Shown in pieces: positions 14,325 through 27,541 of a stretch of DNA of 64,000 nucleotides; the first letter of the stretch is position 1, and every line of letters begins with the position of its first letter. The position numbers were made by a program, and so were the translations under genes. Where the stretch lies: the NCBI GenBank assembly GCA_037975125.1, contig CM075852.1, positions 4,290,214 to 4,354,213 of the forward strand. Direction: 5' to 3'. The notes beneath the pieces were generated by a model. The model ran no database searches. It was not told the DNA's origin and saw nothing but the letters and a program-made list of their open reading frames with translations. The DNA comes from Latrodectus hesperus (Eukaryota; Arthropoda; Arachnida; Araneae; Theridiidae).

Positions 14325-14740
14325 AATTTTATTAAAATGCAACACAAAATTGAACAGATTTTTTATTCCCTTCACAAAAGAAACATTAAATTTTAAATTG
14401 AAAATAAAAAAAATACAGTAAATTTGATTATTTTATTTTTTGAACGCAACATAGAAACTATGAACTATGCATTTGAATTTTTACGTTTTGTGTTATCCAT
14501 TTATTTTGAATGATTCACGTGTGAATTTAATTTTAATATTTTATTAAAATGCAACACAAAATTGAACAGATTTTTTATTCCCTTCACAAAAGAAACATTA
14601 AATTTTAAATTGAAAATAAAAAAATGCAGCATATTTGATTATTTTATTTTTTGAACGCAACACAGAAAGTATGAACTATGCATTTGAATTTTTACGTTTT
14701 GTGTTATCCATTTATTTTGAATGATTCACATGTGAATTTA
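14325..14740. repeat. Tandem duplication, period about 211 bp, two copies
   Basis: Two near-identical units lie head to tail. The first runs from about 14325 to 14529 and the second from about 14537 to 14740, both containing TTATTAAAATGCAACACAAA and ending in TGATTCAC(A/G)TGTGAATTTA. I see only a handful of differences (AATACAGTAA against AATGCAGCAT, CATAGAAACT against CACAGAAAGT, CACGTG against CACATG). This suggests a fairly recent local duplication of non-coding DNA. No terminal repeats or coding potential are visible. Confidence 0.93.
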
Positions 14741-15927
14741 TCCGTCTAAATAACTTCGCCTTGAAAAGATTTTGCATTCAATATCAATCATAATACAGAC
14801 AAAATCCCTAGGACTATTCAGAAAATCCGCCGATGACAAGGAAAAATAAGGATTTCCTATCGAAAGTGCTGTTGATTTTTCTTCTCTAAAAAGTTGCGAT
14901 GCTCCACTCAGAAAGACACACATATCGATTTCAGCCAACACGCTGCCCCTCAAACCTTATTTCTATTTCTATTTTTATATATATTTTAAAGCCAGAAAAT
15001 CGAAACATTCTCGCATATAGCAACAAAAGCGATATATTTTTGATTCCTCCAGTGGTTACCAGCAGTCCAAGATGTATTAAGCGCCGCACATTCAAGATTT
15101 GAACAAACGTTATCTAGCATACATCTGGGAGTTGCCCATCCAAGACTGATATGTGAATACGAAAACGTATAACGACACGTTGGCAATAAGAATGAATTGA
15201 ATGAAAAATGCGTTTTTGCCAAGATATAATTCCTCTGTGGCGTAAATGTAATATGTATATGCATTCCAATAAAGTTTTCCAATCACAAGCTGTATCTGAA
15301 TGAAAGAAAAATAATGGTACATCTCTGTTCCTGATCTGGTGATGCTTTCACGGTCTTTTGATGTATGTTTTTGGATGGATTCGCGAGTATTTTATGTAGA
15401 AATTTCCCCATGGAATATTCTGTATTTGCATTCAGAGAAAATAAGTTATTTTACTGTAATCTATGCATTCTTAATTTTTCTGACTATCCAGAATTTTTAA
15501 ATGTGTGAAATTAAGCGAGAACGTTTTTGGAAGTTAGAAAAACATATTTTTCAGACCTGAGAAGATTTCCAGTGAAATAAAACTAATGTGAAATGTCGTG
15601 TTGTGTTGCATACTCTTCAATTTTCTTTATATTATGTAATTAGATTTCAATATCGCGGCATAAACATTTTATCATAAATTGTAGAAACGTTTTCCTAATT
15701 AGCTTACATTCCTTTTTTCGTTTAATTAATGACAAATCTTCTTCAAAATACAAGAGGGAAAGCCATATTTTTATTTAAAGTACATTATGGGCATTAAAAT
15801 ATTTTTCAATAACCCTTAATTTAATTTAAGTAGATTATTTTTTACAATTCTATTTACAATAAAAATACGATTTATATATAAGAATACTTTTCACATTATT
15901 TACTTTAAATAGTCTATCAATGGATGA

Positions 15928-16600
<673 letters not shown>

Positions 16601-16917
16601 TATATATAATAAAGAAATTGTTCTTTAAAAAAATACTTGAAAAGCGTGATTTTTTCTTAACACAACGGCAACTAAATAAATGATGAAGTACATTGACATT
16701 TTGTCAAATATTTTCTATTTCAGCAAACTATTTGTTCAAAACTCTATATAGGTCAAAAAAAGAAATCCATTGTAATATACCAAATAGAGAAAAAATTAAA
16801 TTTTTTAGCATACATAATCTCAAGAATTTGATATTATTTTTGTTGATTAATTGTTATTTCTAACTATCTGAATCAAACAATTTTAAATCTTTACTAAATA
16901 ATAAAATTTTTTTTTAG

Positions 16918-17029
16918 CCTCGCCAAGAAATCAGCTTTTTGCATTTCCTGGAGCCCGGAACATGGTATTTTTCTATTATTAATGATGATAGTACTTCAGT
17001 TGGAATCTCCTTTAATCCATCACTTGCAA
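16918..17029 (+). CDS. Ten-m: Teneurin exon: region just before EGF1
   Basis: This partial exon encodes 37 codons plus one base of a teneurin. The reading frame gives FLHFLEPGTWYFSIINDD, matching the conserved stretch just N-terminal to the EGF repeats (a Leu/Gly-x-Trp-Tyr-x-Ser-x-x-Asn-Asp pattern known in fly and vertebrate teneurins). It is bounded by a T-rich acceptor (TTTTTTTAG|CC) and a consensus donor (A|GTAAGT at 17030). It starts in phase 0 and ends in phase 1, and the last base joins the next exon to give [11 protein letters not shown]. The intervening intron is only 678 bp. The upstream exon that must end in phase 0 was not found. The region sits outside the cell, between the transmembrane helix and EGF1. 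Confidence 0.9.
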
Positions 17030-17707
17030 GTAAGTTTGTTATTAATAGAAATACATTTATCATAAAAACAATAACAGCATAATTTTCGTATGTAAGTGCT
17101 ATTTTTTTATCACAGTTATTCATTTGTTAGCCAAGTTATTCAAAAAATTATTTGTTATGCATGTAAATAGACAATAATACTCCAACTTTAATTCAATAAT
17201 GAATATGAAGAGATAATAAATAACATCGTGAAACTTGCAGTATCTAATCCAGCTTTTTTCTCATTATAGATAACACAAGACTTAATAACACTATCTAACA
17301 AAACTACAAGAATTTAAGCAACGCGCCGGAGTATTTTATTAAAGCTATTGACCCACCAATTGCACCACGCCCATAATAAGCCATTTTTTCCACCTACTTT
17401 CATCCATATTTTAAACGCGCGTGCGAACAACCCGTTTACATCAATGTCACTTGTTCTTATTATAAGAAAGCAAATCAATTCACAGATAAAGTTGTAGCCA
17501 CTTTATTTTTTCTCTTTAACTACAGGGCAAACAAATTTAGCTAAGGAGATATTTCTACAAATTAGTTGGGATTTCCCTTTCTAAGAGAAGGTGGAATTTC
17601 ACTAGGCTAAAAACAAAGTTTATCCTTGACATTTTTTTTCACTATTTCAATCATTAGTGTTTCTTTGGTTTCTAATTAAAGTTTATCATGGTGTCTTTCT
17701 TCTACAG
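17030..17707 (+). other. Teneurin intron, 678 bp
   Basis: Short intron with GTAAGT donor and CTACAG acceptor. The part around 17320-17480 contains a GC-richer patch (CAACGCGCCGG, AAACGCGCGTGCG) unlike most of the window. No coding or mobile element is seen. Confidence 0.85.
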
Positions 17708-17812
17708 GAGACGTGCCGACATCGTGCCCAAACAATTGTCATCACCATGGTAACTGTCACCTGGGCAAGTGCCACTGCTTTCCTGGCTATATAGGACATG
17801 ACTGTGCTGACA
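17708..17812 (+). CDS. Ten-m: Teneurin exon: EGF-like repeat 1
   Basis: A 105-nt exon encoding the first extracellular EGF-like repeat. The text [19 protein letters not shown] then FPGYIGHDC has all six cysteines in the teneurin spacing. The acceptor is TTCTACAG and the donor A|GTAGGT at 17813; both boundaries are phase 1, so the exon can be skipped without a frame change. The last base combines with the next exon to encode Ser before VCPVHC. The repeat would form the start of the extracellular stalk that carries the large NHL/YD-shell head. This exon lies in no long open frame and was found by its Cys pattern and splice sites. Confidence 0.95.
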
Positions 17813-20800
17813 GTAGGTGTTAACTCTAGTTTTCGCTATTGTATCTATCTTATTGTTTTCTTTTTTATGAAACTATGACAAGCTTGGTTGGTGATATGAA
17901 GTGATTTTTTCCCTTAAAAGAATAATAACATTTCATTTAAATATTGATAAACTGGTTTTTACGTTTCGTGAGTAGATACATTTCATTAATGAATGGTGAG
18001 CACTAAATTGTTAAATACATTTATCAAACACTACACTGAATTGAATCAGAAAGATTGTCATCCACAAAATTTAATTTAATGAAAAAAATATTATTTAAAG
18101 AATAGGGATTTCAAACTCATTTACATAACATGCATTTATTTTATTAAACTATGGTATTCTAATAAAATAATTTTCTCAATATTTTATGCAATTATTTAAC
18201 GTGAAAAATTAATAATAAACCATATAAAAAAGATTCAAACAAATATCTGGCATTGCCACCGCCAGACTGTTTCTTAAGTAAGATGTTTAACCAAAATAGT
18301 TTAAACGAAAATAAGCTGATAAAATTGTAAACTATGTAAAATAATACAAACACAAAACAATTATTTGGCTGTATATATATATGAAATAAAAATTTAAAAA
18401 CCTTCATATTTTCTAAAAATAAAATAAAAAATTGTGAAATATATATCGTTTGAATACGTTTCTAAAATTTTTATAATGTGCTGTATTCGTCTTATTTTAA
18501 AATATAGTCAGTGCATGACAATATAAATTTACCTTCATATTTTATTCACTGATTTTAGAAATATTCTATAAGTAAATTGTAGTACATTAATTACATATAA
18601 ATTAGCCTTTATTATACATGTAATATGAAACATTTATATAATTTTTATCATTTGCATTAAAAATCATTAACTGTACTCAATATATTTGGTAATTTGGCAT
18701 TGTTATAGCTTACTTAAACATTATAATTTATGTTTATAAGTTTGTATTTGTATTGACATTATTGGCCTCCCGATAATAAAGTTTTCTGGGTTTAATATAT
18801 TTATATCGTTTTATTAATATAATATTTTTATAAAGGAAGTGAATTAACTTTTAATTATTCTTTTGAAACGTTATTTTTGCTTTTCTGATTATGTTTGATT
18901 TTAAGATAAGCTGCAATACTTTTCGGAAATTTTGAAACAAATGTCGACAATATCCATATTTTAAATGAATGTAAGACTCTTTCAAACTACGGAAGTATAT
19001 ATTTGTGAGCTAGATGTGGGCTAGATTTTGAAACGTTATTTAGAGAAGAAAGTCCAAATTACATTATAGTCAATGTTGGACAAAAGACATACTAACCATT
19101 TCTTCTGTGAAAGGTGGGTGAATTGTTTTTACTTAAAGTAAGCTTATGCTTTATTTTCTATGAAAAACTTCTCTCAGAAAAATGGTAGGAACGGTATGCA
19201 AGACTTACTAAAAGTTTAACAATGCTAATTAAATGAAAATTTCATAAAAAAAATTCCAGCAGTTGGTTTACTTAATATGTGATTTACATTTGAAAACACA
19301 ATGATTTGCATTAGCTCTTTGTGAGGATGGTTGTAAAGGTTTTCAATTAAAAGAAATGTTTTAATTTATAAAATATATAAATATATATATATTAATAAAA
19401 TCAACCCAAAACTTCTTTTTCAAGACCTAATTAATTTATGAAAAATTAAAATTATCTCATGCTATAGATATATTTTTACTGATTAAAAACTTTCATGATA
19501 AATCCATATTTAAGAAAAAAATCTTGAATTGATTAAAGATTTCAAGTTGAGGCTTGAAATAGAATAAATCTGTATTTTTCTATCAAATTTTACAGAATAA
19601 TATAAGAAAAGTCATTCTATAAAACATTAGGGATTTTATATTGAAATATGAAAAAGAAAACTGTTCCTATGATAGCCGGGTAATTGTTTCAAAATGTAAA
19701 AATTTTTATAAAATTGCGAGTATTAAAGAAAGATTATAATAAAAACTTATCCACTGGTGAATATAAATTTGTTTTTTCAAGATGTAACGAGGAGTGTTAT
19801 TTTCATATAATAAGCACTATAATTTTCATATAATAAATGAAAAATATGCCTTAAATAATTGGTTGTCTTAAAAGACCTTTAAAGTAAAATAATAATTAAA
19901 TTATACAAATTCACTTTATTTATAGAATTATGCATACAGAATTGAAAAAGAAGATGCATTTCCTTATTCAAAAAAATATTAGATGGAAATTGAAGGCACT
20001 TTTACCGAATCCCTTTTATTGCGATTGAATTCTTACCAAACACATTCTCTTTTTATATATAACATTAAACTGTTGTTACCTAAATTTTTAATCTTATTTA
20101 GAGAAATATCGATTAAATTATATAAAAATGAATGGAACCACAATACCTATGTCAAAATAAAATTTATTGTAAGAATTGTTTTATCTCGGCGAATCTGTAT
20201 TATTTGTTGAAAACGAAGTCTGCAGTAAAGGTAAATAAGTAGGAAAATGACATTGACTTTTAACATTTTCATGTAATATGTATATATTAGAAAAGCACAT
20301 TAAATTTATAGTTTTATGTGTTACTAACATAACGATATATTTAGAAATGTATAATGAAGTGTATTAGCATATTTGTAAAAATATATCATGAAATTAAAAC
20401 ATATTTCAATGAGGTATAAATTTATGTTAAAGCAAGTAACACATTTATGTCTTATTAAAATAATCATAATACGAAAGAATAATATTTATTTATTTACATA
20501 ACATATATGCTGAATAACTTAAAAGTATATATAAAGTAATGTTATAAATCCACAATAAACCGGAGAGTTGCACGTATGTAAAATATTAAAAAGAAAAAGA
20601 AAATGCTTCGTTAATATTTTAAGTTATTTTTATCTATTTCACTTAAAAAAAAAACTCTGAAAATAAATTATCAACGTCATCCGTAATTCTTATTACGTTT
20701 ATCTATTACAGGCACGCACAATACTTATTTTTATATTAGTATAAATAATTTACAAATATATTTTATGAAGTCAATTCACAAATTATCCTAAAAATCAGAG

Positions 20801-22042
20801 GTTATATTCTCTTTCCTGTTAAAATTATTTCTGGGAACGGGGCTTTGTGACTCACAATAATATTGGAATTTATTTTCCAAGCTTAAAAATTAAATTATTT
20901 TGCAGTATGAATTTTTCTTTAAAAAACAATATTGAGAACAATATTCTGACTTTAAAATCGATATAAACAATGATTTGGAAAGAAAGCATTTCATTTTAAT
21001 TAAAGAACAGGAATTCTATATTCATAATAAATTTTGCACTTCCACTAATCATTAATATGAAATCAAACAAATATTTTTAATTACAAATCTATGTACACAT
21101 TAAAGCTTACTAGATCTATCTTACTAATTTAATTCATTTACTTTAAACTTGTTATTTAACACTTGTTACTGCAAATTGTTTTGATAATATACAAAGAACT
21201 GAAAGTTTCTATAGACATATTTTGTTTTATATAAATTGAGTTACCAACTTTTATTGATGTATATTTTGTAACTATTTTTGAAATAAAACAATGCTATCTC
21301 CCTCTAACAATTATTTATCAAAATTTTCCCAAGAACAGATCACAACTCAAAAACAGTTACAAAATATACAAAAAGACAGTGCATATAAATCAATATTCTA
21401 TTGGTAAACATAAATTTTAGCAGCTCACTTCATAACAGCTGGAATTTAATTACTTGTTATTTATATTGTTGCCATTTGATGGCAATTAAACATTTGTCAA
21501 TAGATGAAAATTAATTTTTGTAAATAGAAATTTAATGGTTTAAATTTGTGGAGAAAAATGTAATAAATATGCTTGCATAAAAGCAAAATTTTATAAATTT
21601 TCTGAATATGCAATTACATTTAAAAAACAAAACATGAACATATAATTTTAAAAATTAAGCGATGTTCTGAGAACTTATATTTGTAATGAATAGATATTGA
21701 ATTTTGACGTTTGTGTTTCCTACAGATCTTAAAATTAAAATCAATCCCCCCTCATTCCACAAAGTATCTAAAAATGAAAAGAAAAGTAAATTAATTCCTT
21801 CAAGTAATTATAACTCCTTTATCTAATAAATATTCCTTTTGAATTCAATCTAATTTTACCAATCGATAACATTTCAGCTCTTATTTCTTAAAAAATATTA
21901 AATTGCAGATGGGCAATTTGCATAAGATAATTAAATCGAAAATAATTAAAAATAGACACAGGATTTGTAGAGAAAAGTTCTCCATGCATTTCTAGGAAAT
22001 TGTTGCTTGCATGAAGAACCTTATGCATAATAACACTTTTTC

Positions 22043-22214
<172 letters not shown>

Positions 22215-23218
22215 AATTTTCATTGTATTCAATTAAAATTAATTATAATTTTTAATAGTTTCATTGCAAGAATTTTTTAATTTAAATAATCAAACACAAT
22301 TAGCTGTAACTTTTCTTTTGAAATTTAATCTATTTATGAAATATCTTATAACTATATAAACTTCTCACAATAATTATTAGAATTTAGTTATCATAAAAAT
22401 ATTATTTTCGTAATTTTGCAACATTCTACATAATAACAAGTATTCCATCATTTAATTTCTTAAATATTTAAACCAAACGAAAAAATATGGATGGAAAATT
22501 ACTTTAATTTTGCTATTTTCATAGAATTTGCTAAATTATTATATTTCCTAGATTAAATATTTCTGAAAGTAAAGCATTTAAATGTTTAATAAAACTAACA
22601 GCCAAAAAAAGACATCAAAAAGATTTAAATTTTTGCGATTTGCGATTCAGTATCTCTAAATATTTCTAGAACTTATCAGAAAATTTTCTTCTTCAGCTGT
22701 CAATTTATATTGTAGGAATATTATTGAAATAAAGTAAATTTTATATAACAAACATATTATCCTATTTGAAATTAAAATTTCGTCATAATATTTTGTGAAA
22801 AAATACTTTGCATATCCAATTTTTTGTTATAAATTACATTTTTAAAGTATTTATAAGTCTTATTGATATAAATTAAATTAATTAATTTTTTTGTTTTTCT
22901 TTTTAGTATTTTACATAACCTCCTCTCACCTGTTTATTATGGACTATATAAACATTTTTATAGGTTTCAAAGCTATTCAACTTATATTTTCATAAGTAGT
23001 TCTATTTTATTCACTCTAATTGCAATTATAATAATCAAAAAAGCTAAATTTTTTATTTCTTTTAACATAATTTTATGCCTTATGTCTGATCGCTTTAATT
23101 TCTCTAACAAATCTGCTGGTATATTTCAGTATATACATATTTTAAAGTATTTCATTGTCATAATAACACATTAATCAAAACAATAAGTTTAATGTACTTA
23201 TCTAATGTATTCATATTT

Positions 23219-23262
23219 AAAATGCACTTTAGAAATAATTGGAAAATATTAAAGTGCATTTT
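23219..23262. repeat. Perfect 13-bp inverted repeat
   Basis: AAAATGCACTTTA (23219-23231) is the exact complement of TAAAGTGCATTTT (23250-23262), with an 18-nt spacer. The stem is too short for a usual animal microRNA precursor. Function unknown. Confidence 0.65.
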
Positions 23263-23792
23263 GATACATATTTAACTTTATACTAAACTTTGATTTCAGC
23301 AAAAAGGTATCACTTTGCAGAGATAAAACAATTCTTGTAATAATGTTTCGTTGTAATGTGGGTATTATGGATGCCACCCCTTCTCACATAATTTAATTTT
23401 TGTTTTCTTCTTTTCTTTAAGTGAATTTAGAAATTTAATAAAAACTGTTGCATGTTATATGTAAACAGAGAATGTGTTTCGTAAGTATTTAAACCTAAAT
23501 TAAAGGGATTTCAGTAAAAGTGCTTTCCATTTCCATTTAATATTTTTGAATAAAGAAATGCATCTCTTCTTAAAAAGTCTGTATGCAAAAATGTATAAAT
23601 AGATCCTTAAAGTGAATTCGTACTATTGAAGTAATATTTTATTTAAGATATATTTTAAATCAGTCAAATATTTAAGGCAAGTTTTTCACACTGAAATACA
23701 AATTAAGGTGAAACGTTATTAGGTTGTTTCAAATTTAGTGAAACAAAATTGATTTCATAAGATTTGTTCTTATCATAACAAGTGTAGGCTCA

Positions 23793-23930
23793 TTGTAGTC
23801 AGGTGGTAGAGTAGTGATTTTCTAAATAAAGATTAGTGTCTGAATCCCAACCATCTTTAAGCAACGAGAGATAAATTTTGAACTTTTGTCTTTTGTGTGC
23901 ACAAATAAAGAGTTTAGCATATAAAGTGTC
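23793..23930 (+). mobile_element. Probable tRNA-derived SINE fragment
   Basis: A-box-like TAGTCAGGTGG (23796-23806) is followed, about 30 bp on, by a B-box-like GTCTGAATCCC (23838-23848), the order and spacing of a Pol III promoter. The downstream body is short and AT-rich, so the copy is probably old and truncated. No target duplication was found. Confidence 0.5.
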
Positions 23931-24066
23931 AATGCATAAAATAAAATGTAATGAATTTAAATATGATTACTCTCCTTTACTGTAAGTGTTGAAAGTTCCC
24001 TCTATATACTTTATTACATATATGAGTACAGTTGCGAATATATATGTATATTTATATATATTCTTA

Positions 24067-24340
24067 TCAGTTCTTATATTCTGATCCTATTGTTGATATC
24101 TTGATCTTGAGTTCTCCGATTATTTATGGATTTGATTTGTATATTTTTCTCTTTAACATTTTCCAAAAGTGAAAATCACAAATAGACATGTGAAACGAGC
24201 AAATTACGAGTGAGTTTCCTTTGATGATAGCCCTCTCAGGTATAAATGTGCAAGAAATCAGGACAATCATGTTCTGATTTCGGAATGCTGTACCGTCCTG
24301 TTGAAAGTAACAACGGAAACTTCTCTTCTGGAAAGTTTAA
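24067..24340 (-). pseudogene. Mariner-like transposase C-terminal fragment, minus strand
   Basis: Read on the minus strand from about 24340, one frame gives YFQQDGTAFRNQ, then ICDFHFWKMLKRKIYKSNP, a single in-frame stop, then IGELKIKI. The QQDG block is the second catalytic Asp region of DDE/D transposases, and CDFxxWxxLKxKxY is the block after the third. About 80 codons stay in one frame with only one internal stop, so homology is believable although the gene is dead. The N-terminal half and terminal repeats were not found. Confidence 0.65.
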
Positions 24341-25184
24341 AAGAAACTCTTCTATGATTAATAAATAAAATTTATTATTCACTATCCTCTCAAAAGTGTG
24401 ACTCCTCACACAGAGATTTTGTTGCGAACAACGTAATTTACAAGTGTAAGGAAATAATTAAACGCAATATCATGTAAAATTACAACGAGCCGCTTTTAAG
24501 AATTCTACATATCGAATGTGAGGAGGTTTCTACTACAGGGAGGTTTTCTACTTTTCACAAATGTATAAATACGAAGATTTTAAAAATAAATTTGGAGAGC
24601 AATTTATGCAAAGGATATTAAAAATCCTTATATTAAACTTAGACCATAAGATAGTTTATTACATTGTGTCAAAGTATATAGAGGGAGAAATTTTTAAAAT
24701 GCATATTAGTTTAAAAAATACACAGAATTACTTTCAAACTAATGGATTCATAAAATACAAATCTAATTTTTATTTGTTTAAAAAATCTAAATTAAAATCA
24801 ATATACATAATATGTTCTTAAATCTTACATTAATTTCTTTGCGGAAGCTAAAACTTCTTACATATTGTCTTCAATAAAATATTCTTTAAATAAAAATGTA
24901 GGATATTTTATTTTCAAAGAAAAGTTTTACTTTCAGTTATTTAGAAATATATAGAACTTCAAATCTATAAAATAAAAATTAATTTCATTTTTATGTTTCT
25001 TTTTATTTTTATTATATTATTTACAATAGTTAAAAAGTATTTCGTTTCTGCAACGATAACTTATGATATATTTATAAAAGTACATAAAATATAAGTAGCC
25101 TTGTATAATTATGTACAAAAAAGACATGAATTATTTCTTATACTAGTGATTTGTTCTAATTGTCACCAAAAATGTTCCTTTTAG

Positions 25185-25379
25185 GCGTCTGTCCAGTGCA
25201 CTGTAGTGGCCACGGTCGTTATGTTCAGGGCTCTTGTCGGTGTGAATCCGGTTGGAAAGGAACAGAATGCAATGTACCTGTCACAGAATGTGAAGTAATT
25301 GATTGCAACAATCAGGGATTCTGCGTCGGCGGAAAATGTCAGTGCCGTGCCGGCTACAAAGGGCACCACTGCGAGGAAG
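25185..25379 (+). CDS. Ten-m: Teneurin exon: EGF-like repeats 2 and 3
   Basis: A 195-nt phase 1-1 exon encoding two EGF-like repeats. EGF2 reads VCPVHCSGHGRYVQGSCRC then ESGWKGTEC and has only five cysteines: the position of the third Cys is Tyr (GRY). That is the known hallmark of teneurin EGF2; the unpaired Cys is linked to disulfide-bonded cis-dimers. EGF3 reads TECEVIDCNNQGFCVGGKC and QCRAGYKGHHC with all six. The acceptor is TTTTAG|GC and the donor G|GTGGGT at 25380. If the following intron were retained, translation would stop 29 codons later, losing the membrane-distal protein. Confidence 0.97.
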
Positions 25380-25557
25380 GTGGGTCTTTACTGGGAATAT
25401 CTATAATATATTCGAAAAATATTTCATCTATACATATTTATTTGTATATTCAAGAAAAAGATTTATGATAATTTAATAATATTTTATATTTATAAGGCCA
25501 ATAACGAGAATAAAATAATTATACTTTTAGGACTTTTAGGATGTGTATTATGAAAAT

Positions 25558-25590
<33 letters not shown>

Positions 25591-27331
25591 AAGTATGAAA
25601 AAGTATTTGCATTGAAAATATTAAAATAAAATGAAACTTCTTTTAGAAGTTATTTAGTCAAGCATTTTTCTTGAGCCAAATTCTTTACTTAATGGAAATA
25701 AATTTTATACTATATTTTGCAGTGTGAATCCAACTGCTCTTTTAATAATCAATAAACTATAATTTATTTTCCAGTATGTTGATGAAGAGAAAAAAAACTA
25801 ATTTTAGTATCTAGTAAAAGATTTATGTCTTTGTAACAATATTAATGATTAAAGTAGTAAAACCTTATTGAAAATTCTGTTATTTTTTTAAATAGTTAAT
25901 AATTTTTTAGTATAAAAATAAGAAAAACGTCATTTAATATATTTTTTTGAAATTTTAAATCTGAAGTATGCTCTAGAAATTCAATTTCTAGTTAAAATTT
26001 AATCTTTATTTGTAATTTATTATGATTCTAATTAATGAGAAAATTTCTTTATATATAGGCAACAGAAATAATTTAATTAATTTGTAAAAAAAATTCTGCA
26101 TATAAAATTATAAATTCAATTGTTATATTTGACTAATTTTTATTTGCGATATTAATGAACGTAAAATAAGCCTTTCGTGTAATTTTTTATTTATTTTGGT
26201 GTATTTTTGTAATAAATAAAATAAAAAAGTAAAAACTTCTTGATGCTGTAAAATTATTTGCATCGTTATATAATTTTATTAATGTATAAAAGTTTTAAAT
26301 AATTTCATTCGATAGAAGATTTTGTCATAAAATCTACTTTCAATATATCTACATCTATTATCAAGTTAAAAATGTGAGCAGTTTGCACATTAAATTCAAT
26401 TCCAAAAAGCAAGTAAGCTATAGTAAAGCTTGGTCACGATCAATAAATTTCATGGAATATATTACAAAAAGTGGCGTTAACATTTCATAAGAGGGTAGAT
26501 ATGCATTTTATATTTGTACTTTTAACTATATCTTTATTTTTTTACCAACCCATGTATAACATTTCATTAATTAACATTTCAGTCACGTATAAATGACAGT
26601 TAATGGTTTCATTTGGAAAACAAATTATTCTGCTCACGTCAGTCTGTTATATCCCATTTCATCCGCAGAGAAAGCAAAAGTTCGAATTAAAACAACTGTC
26701 AAGCTGCCCCTGAAATTTAAGAACATGAAGTCTTAAATGGAATAAAAGGAAAACCAGTTAGTCACACTCAGACAAGATAGACTAGTTAGTTACACACATC
26801 GCAGTCTGAAATGAAATTGTTAATTTCATATTTAAGTCTAGAGCTAGATGAATGTGACTATGAAGCATCACTTATGTATATATCTACGATAATTTTAAAT
26901 GTATTAAATAAAGTTAGAGTTCTTGTGACTTCGGTAAGCAAACATGGGAAGAATTCATATCTCTTAAAGGTGTTTTCAGTCAATATGTTAGTGACTAGAT
27001 TTGAATATTTACCTGTAATTTGTTACCTACTTTGATTACACCAGGTATACATCATTGCTGCTTCTCGATGGCTTACCTTTTCTTATCTATTAATTCAAAT
27101 TGATTATTCAACTTTAATATGTCATTTATTGTAAATGTTCTGTTTCGTTGGAAATATTATTTACATAATTTTGCCATCATTATGAATCAGATTTTTCATT
27201 TCTGGTTCTTTTTAAATAGATGTGCATTAATAATCCTAAATTTATTAATCCACTACAAATTTACAATATTGATTGTATTTGTTCAGTAAATCATAGCCCT
27301 TTATATGTATCATGTGTTTTTCCCATTGCAG
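25380..27331 (+). other. Teneurin intron, 1952 bp
   Basis: AT-rich intron with GTGGGT donor and CCCATTGCAG acceptor. It contains a short TA run at 25567-25590 and otherwise nothing recognised. A 74-codon open frame at 26811-27035 is unsupported. Confidence 0.88.
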
Positions 27332-27541
27332 TTGACTGCTTAGATCCCATGTGCACTGGCCATGGAGCATGCGTTAATGGCCAGTGTTGGTGCAAAACAG
27401 GATGGAGAGGTGTTAATTGTAGCGAAGCTGACGACAGATTGAGCCGTTGCTTTCCAGACTGTAATAAACATGGCGTTTATGACTTGGAAACTGAAAGTTG
27501 TCTTTGCTTTGATCATTGGGCAGGACCTGATTGTTCTAGAG
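27332..27541 (+). CDS. Ten-m: Teneurin exon: EGF-like repeats 4 and 5
   Basis: A 210-nt phase 1-1 exon. The split Val codon joins from the previous exon. EGF4 reads DCLDPMCTGHGACVNGQC and WCKTGWRGVNC with six cysteines. A short linker (SEADDRLSR) leads to EGF5, CFPDCNKHGVYDLETESC then LCFDHWAGPDC, which again has five cysteines with Tyr (GVY) in place of the third. EGF2 and EGF5 with odd Cys counts are diagnostic of teneurins. The DCLDP, YDLET and GPDCS words are what I recall from fly Ten-m, so I lean to Ten-m over Ten-a without certainty. The acceptor is TTGCAG and the donor G|GTGAGT at 27542. Confidence 0.97.

Noticed and set aside
14986..15102. Segment with IPPVVTS-like text before a possible donor, considered as the exon upstream of 16918.
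   Set aside because: The resemblance to the GLPPSxTQYDF region is limited to a few residues; the downstream text and phase do not fit.
25160..25468. 102-codon open frame from an ATG at 25160.
   Set aside because: The upstream part is intron and the tail reads through a GTGGGT donor; the real coding part is the exon 25185-25379.
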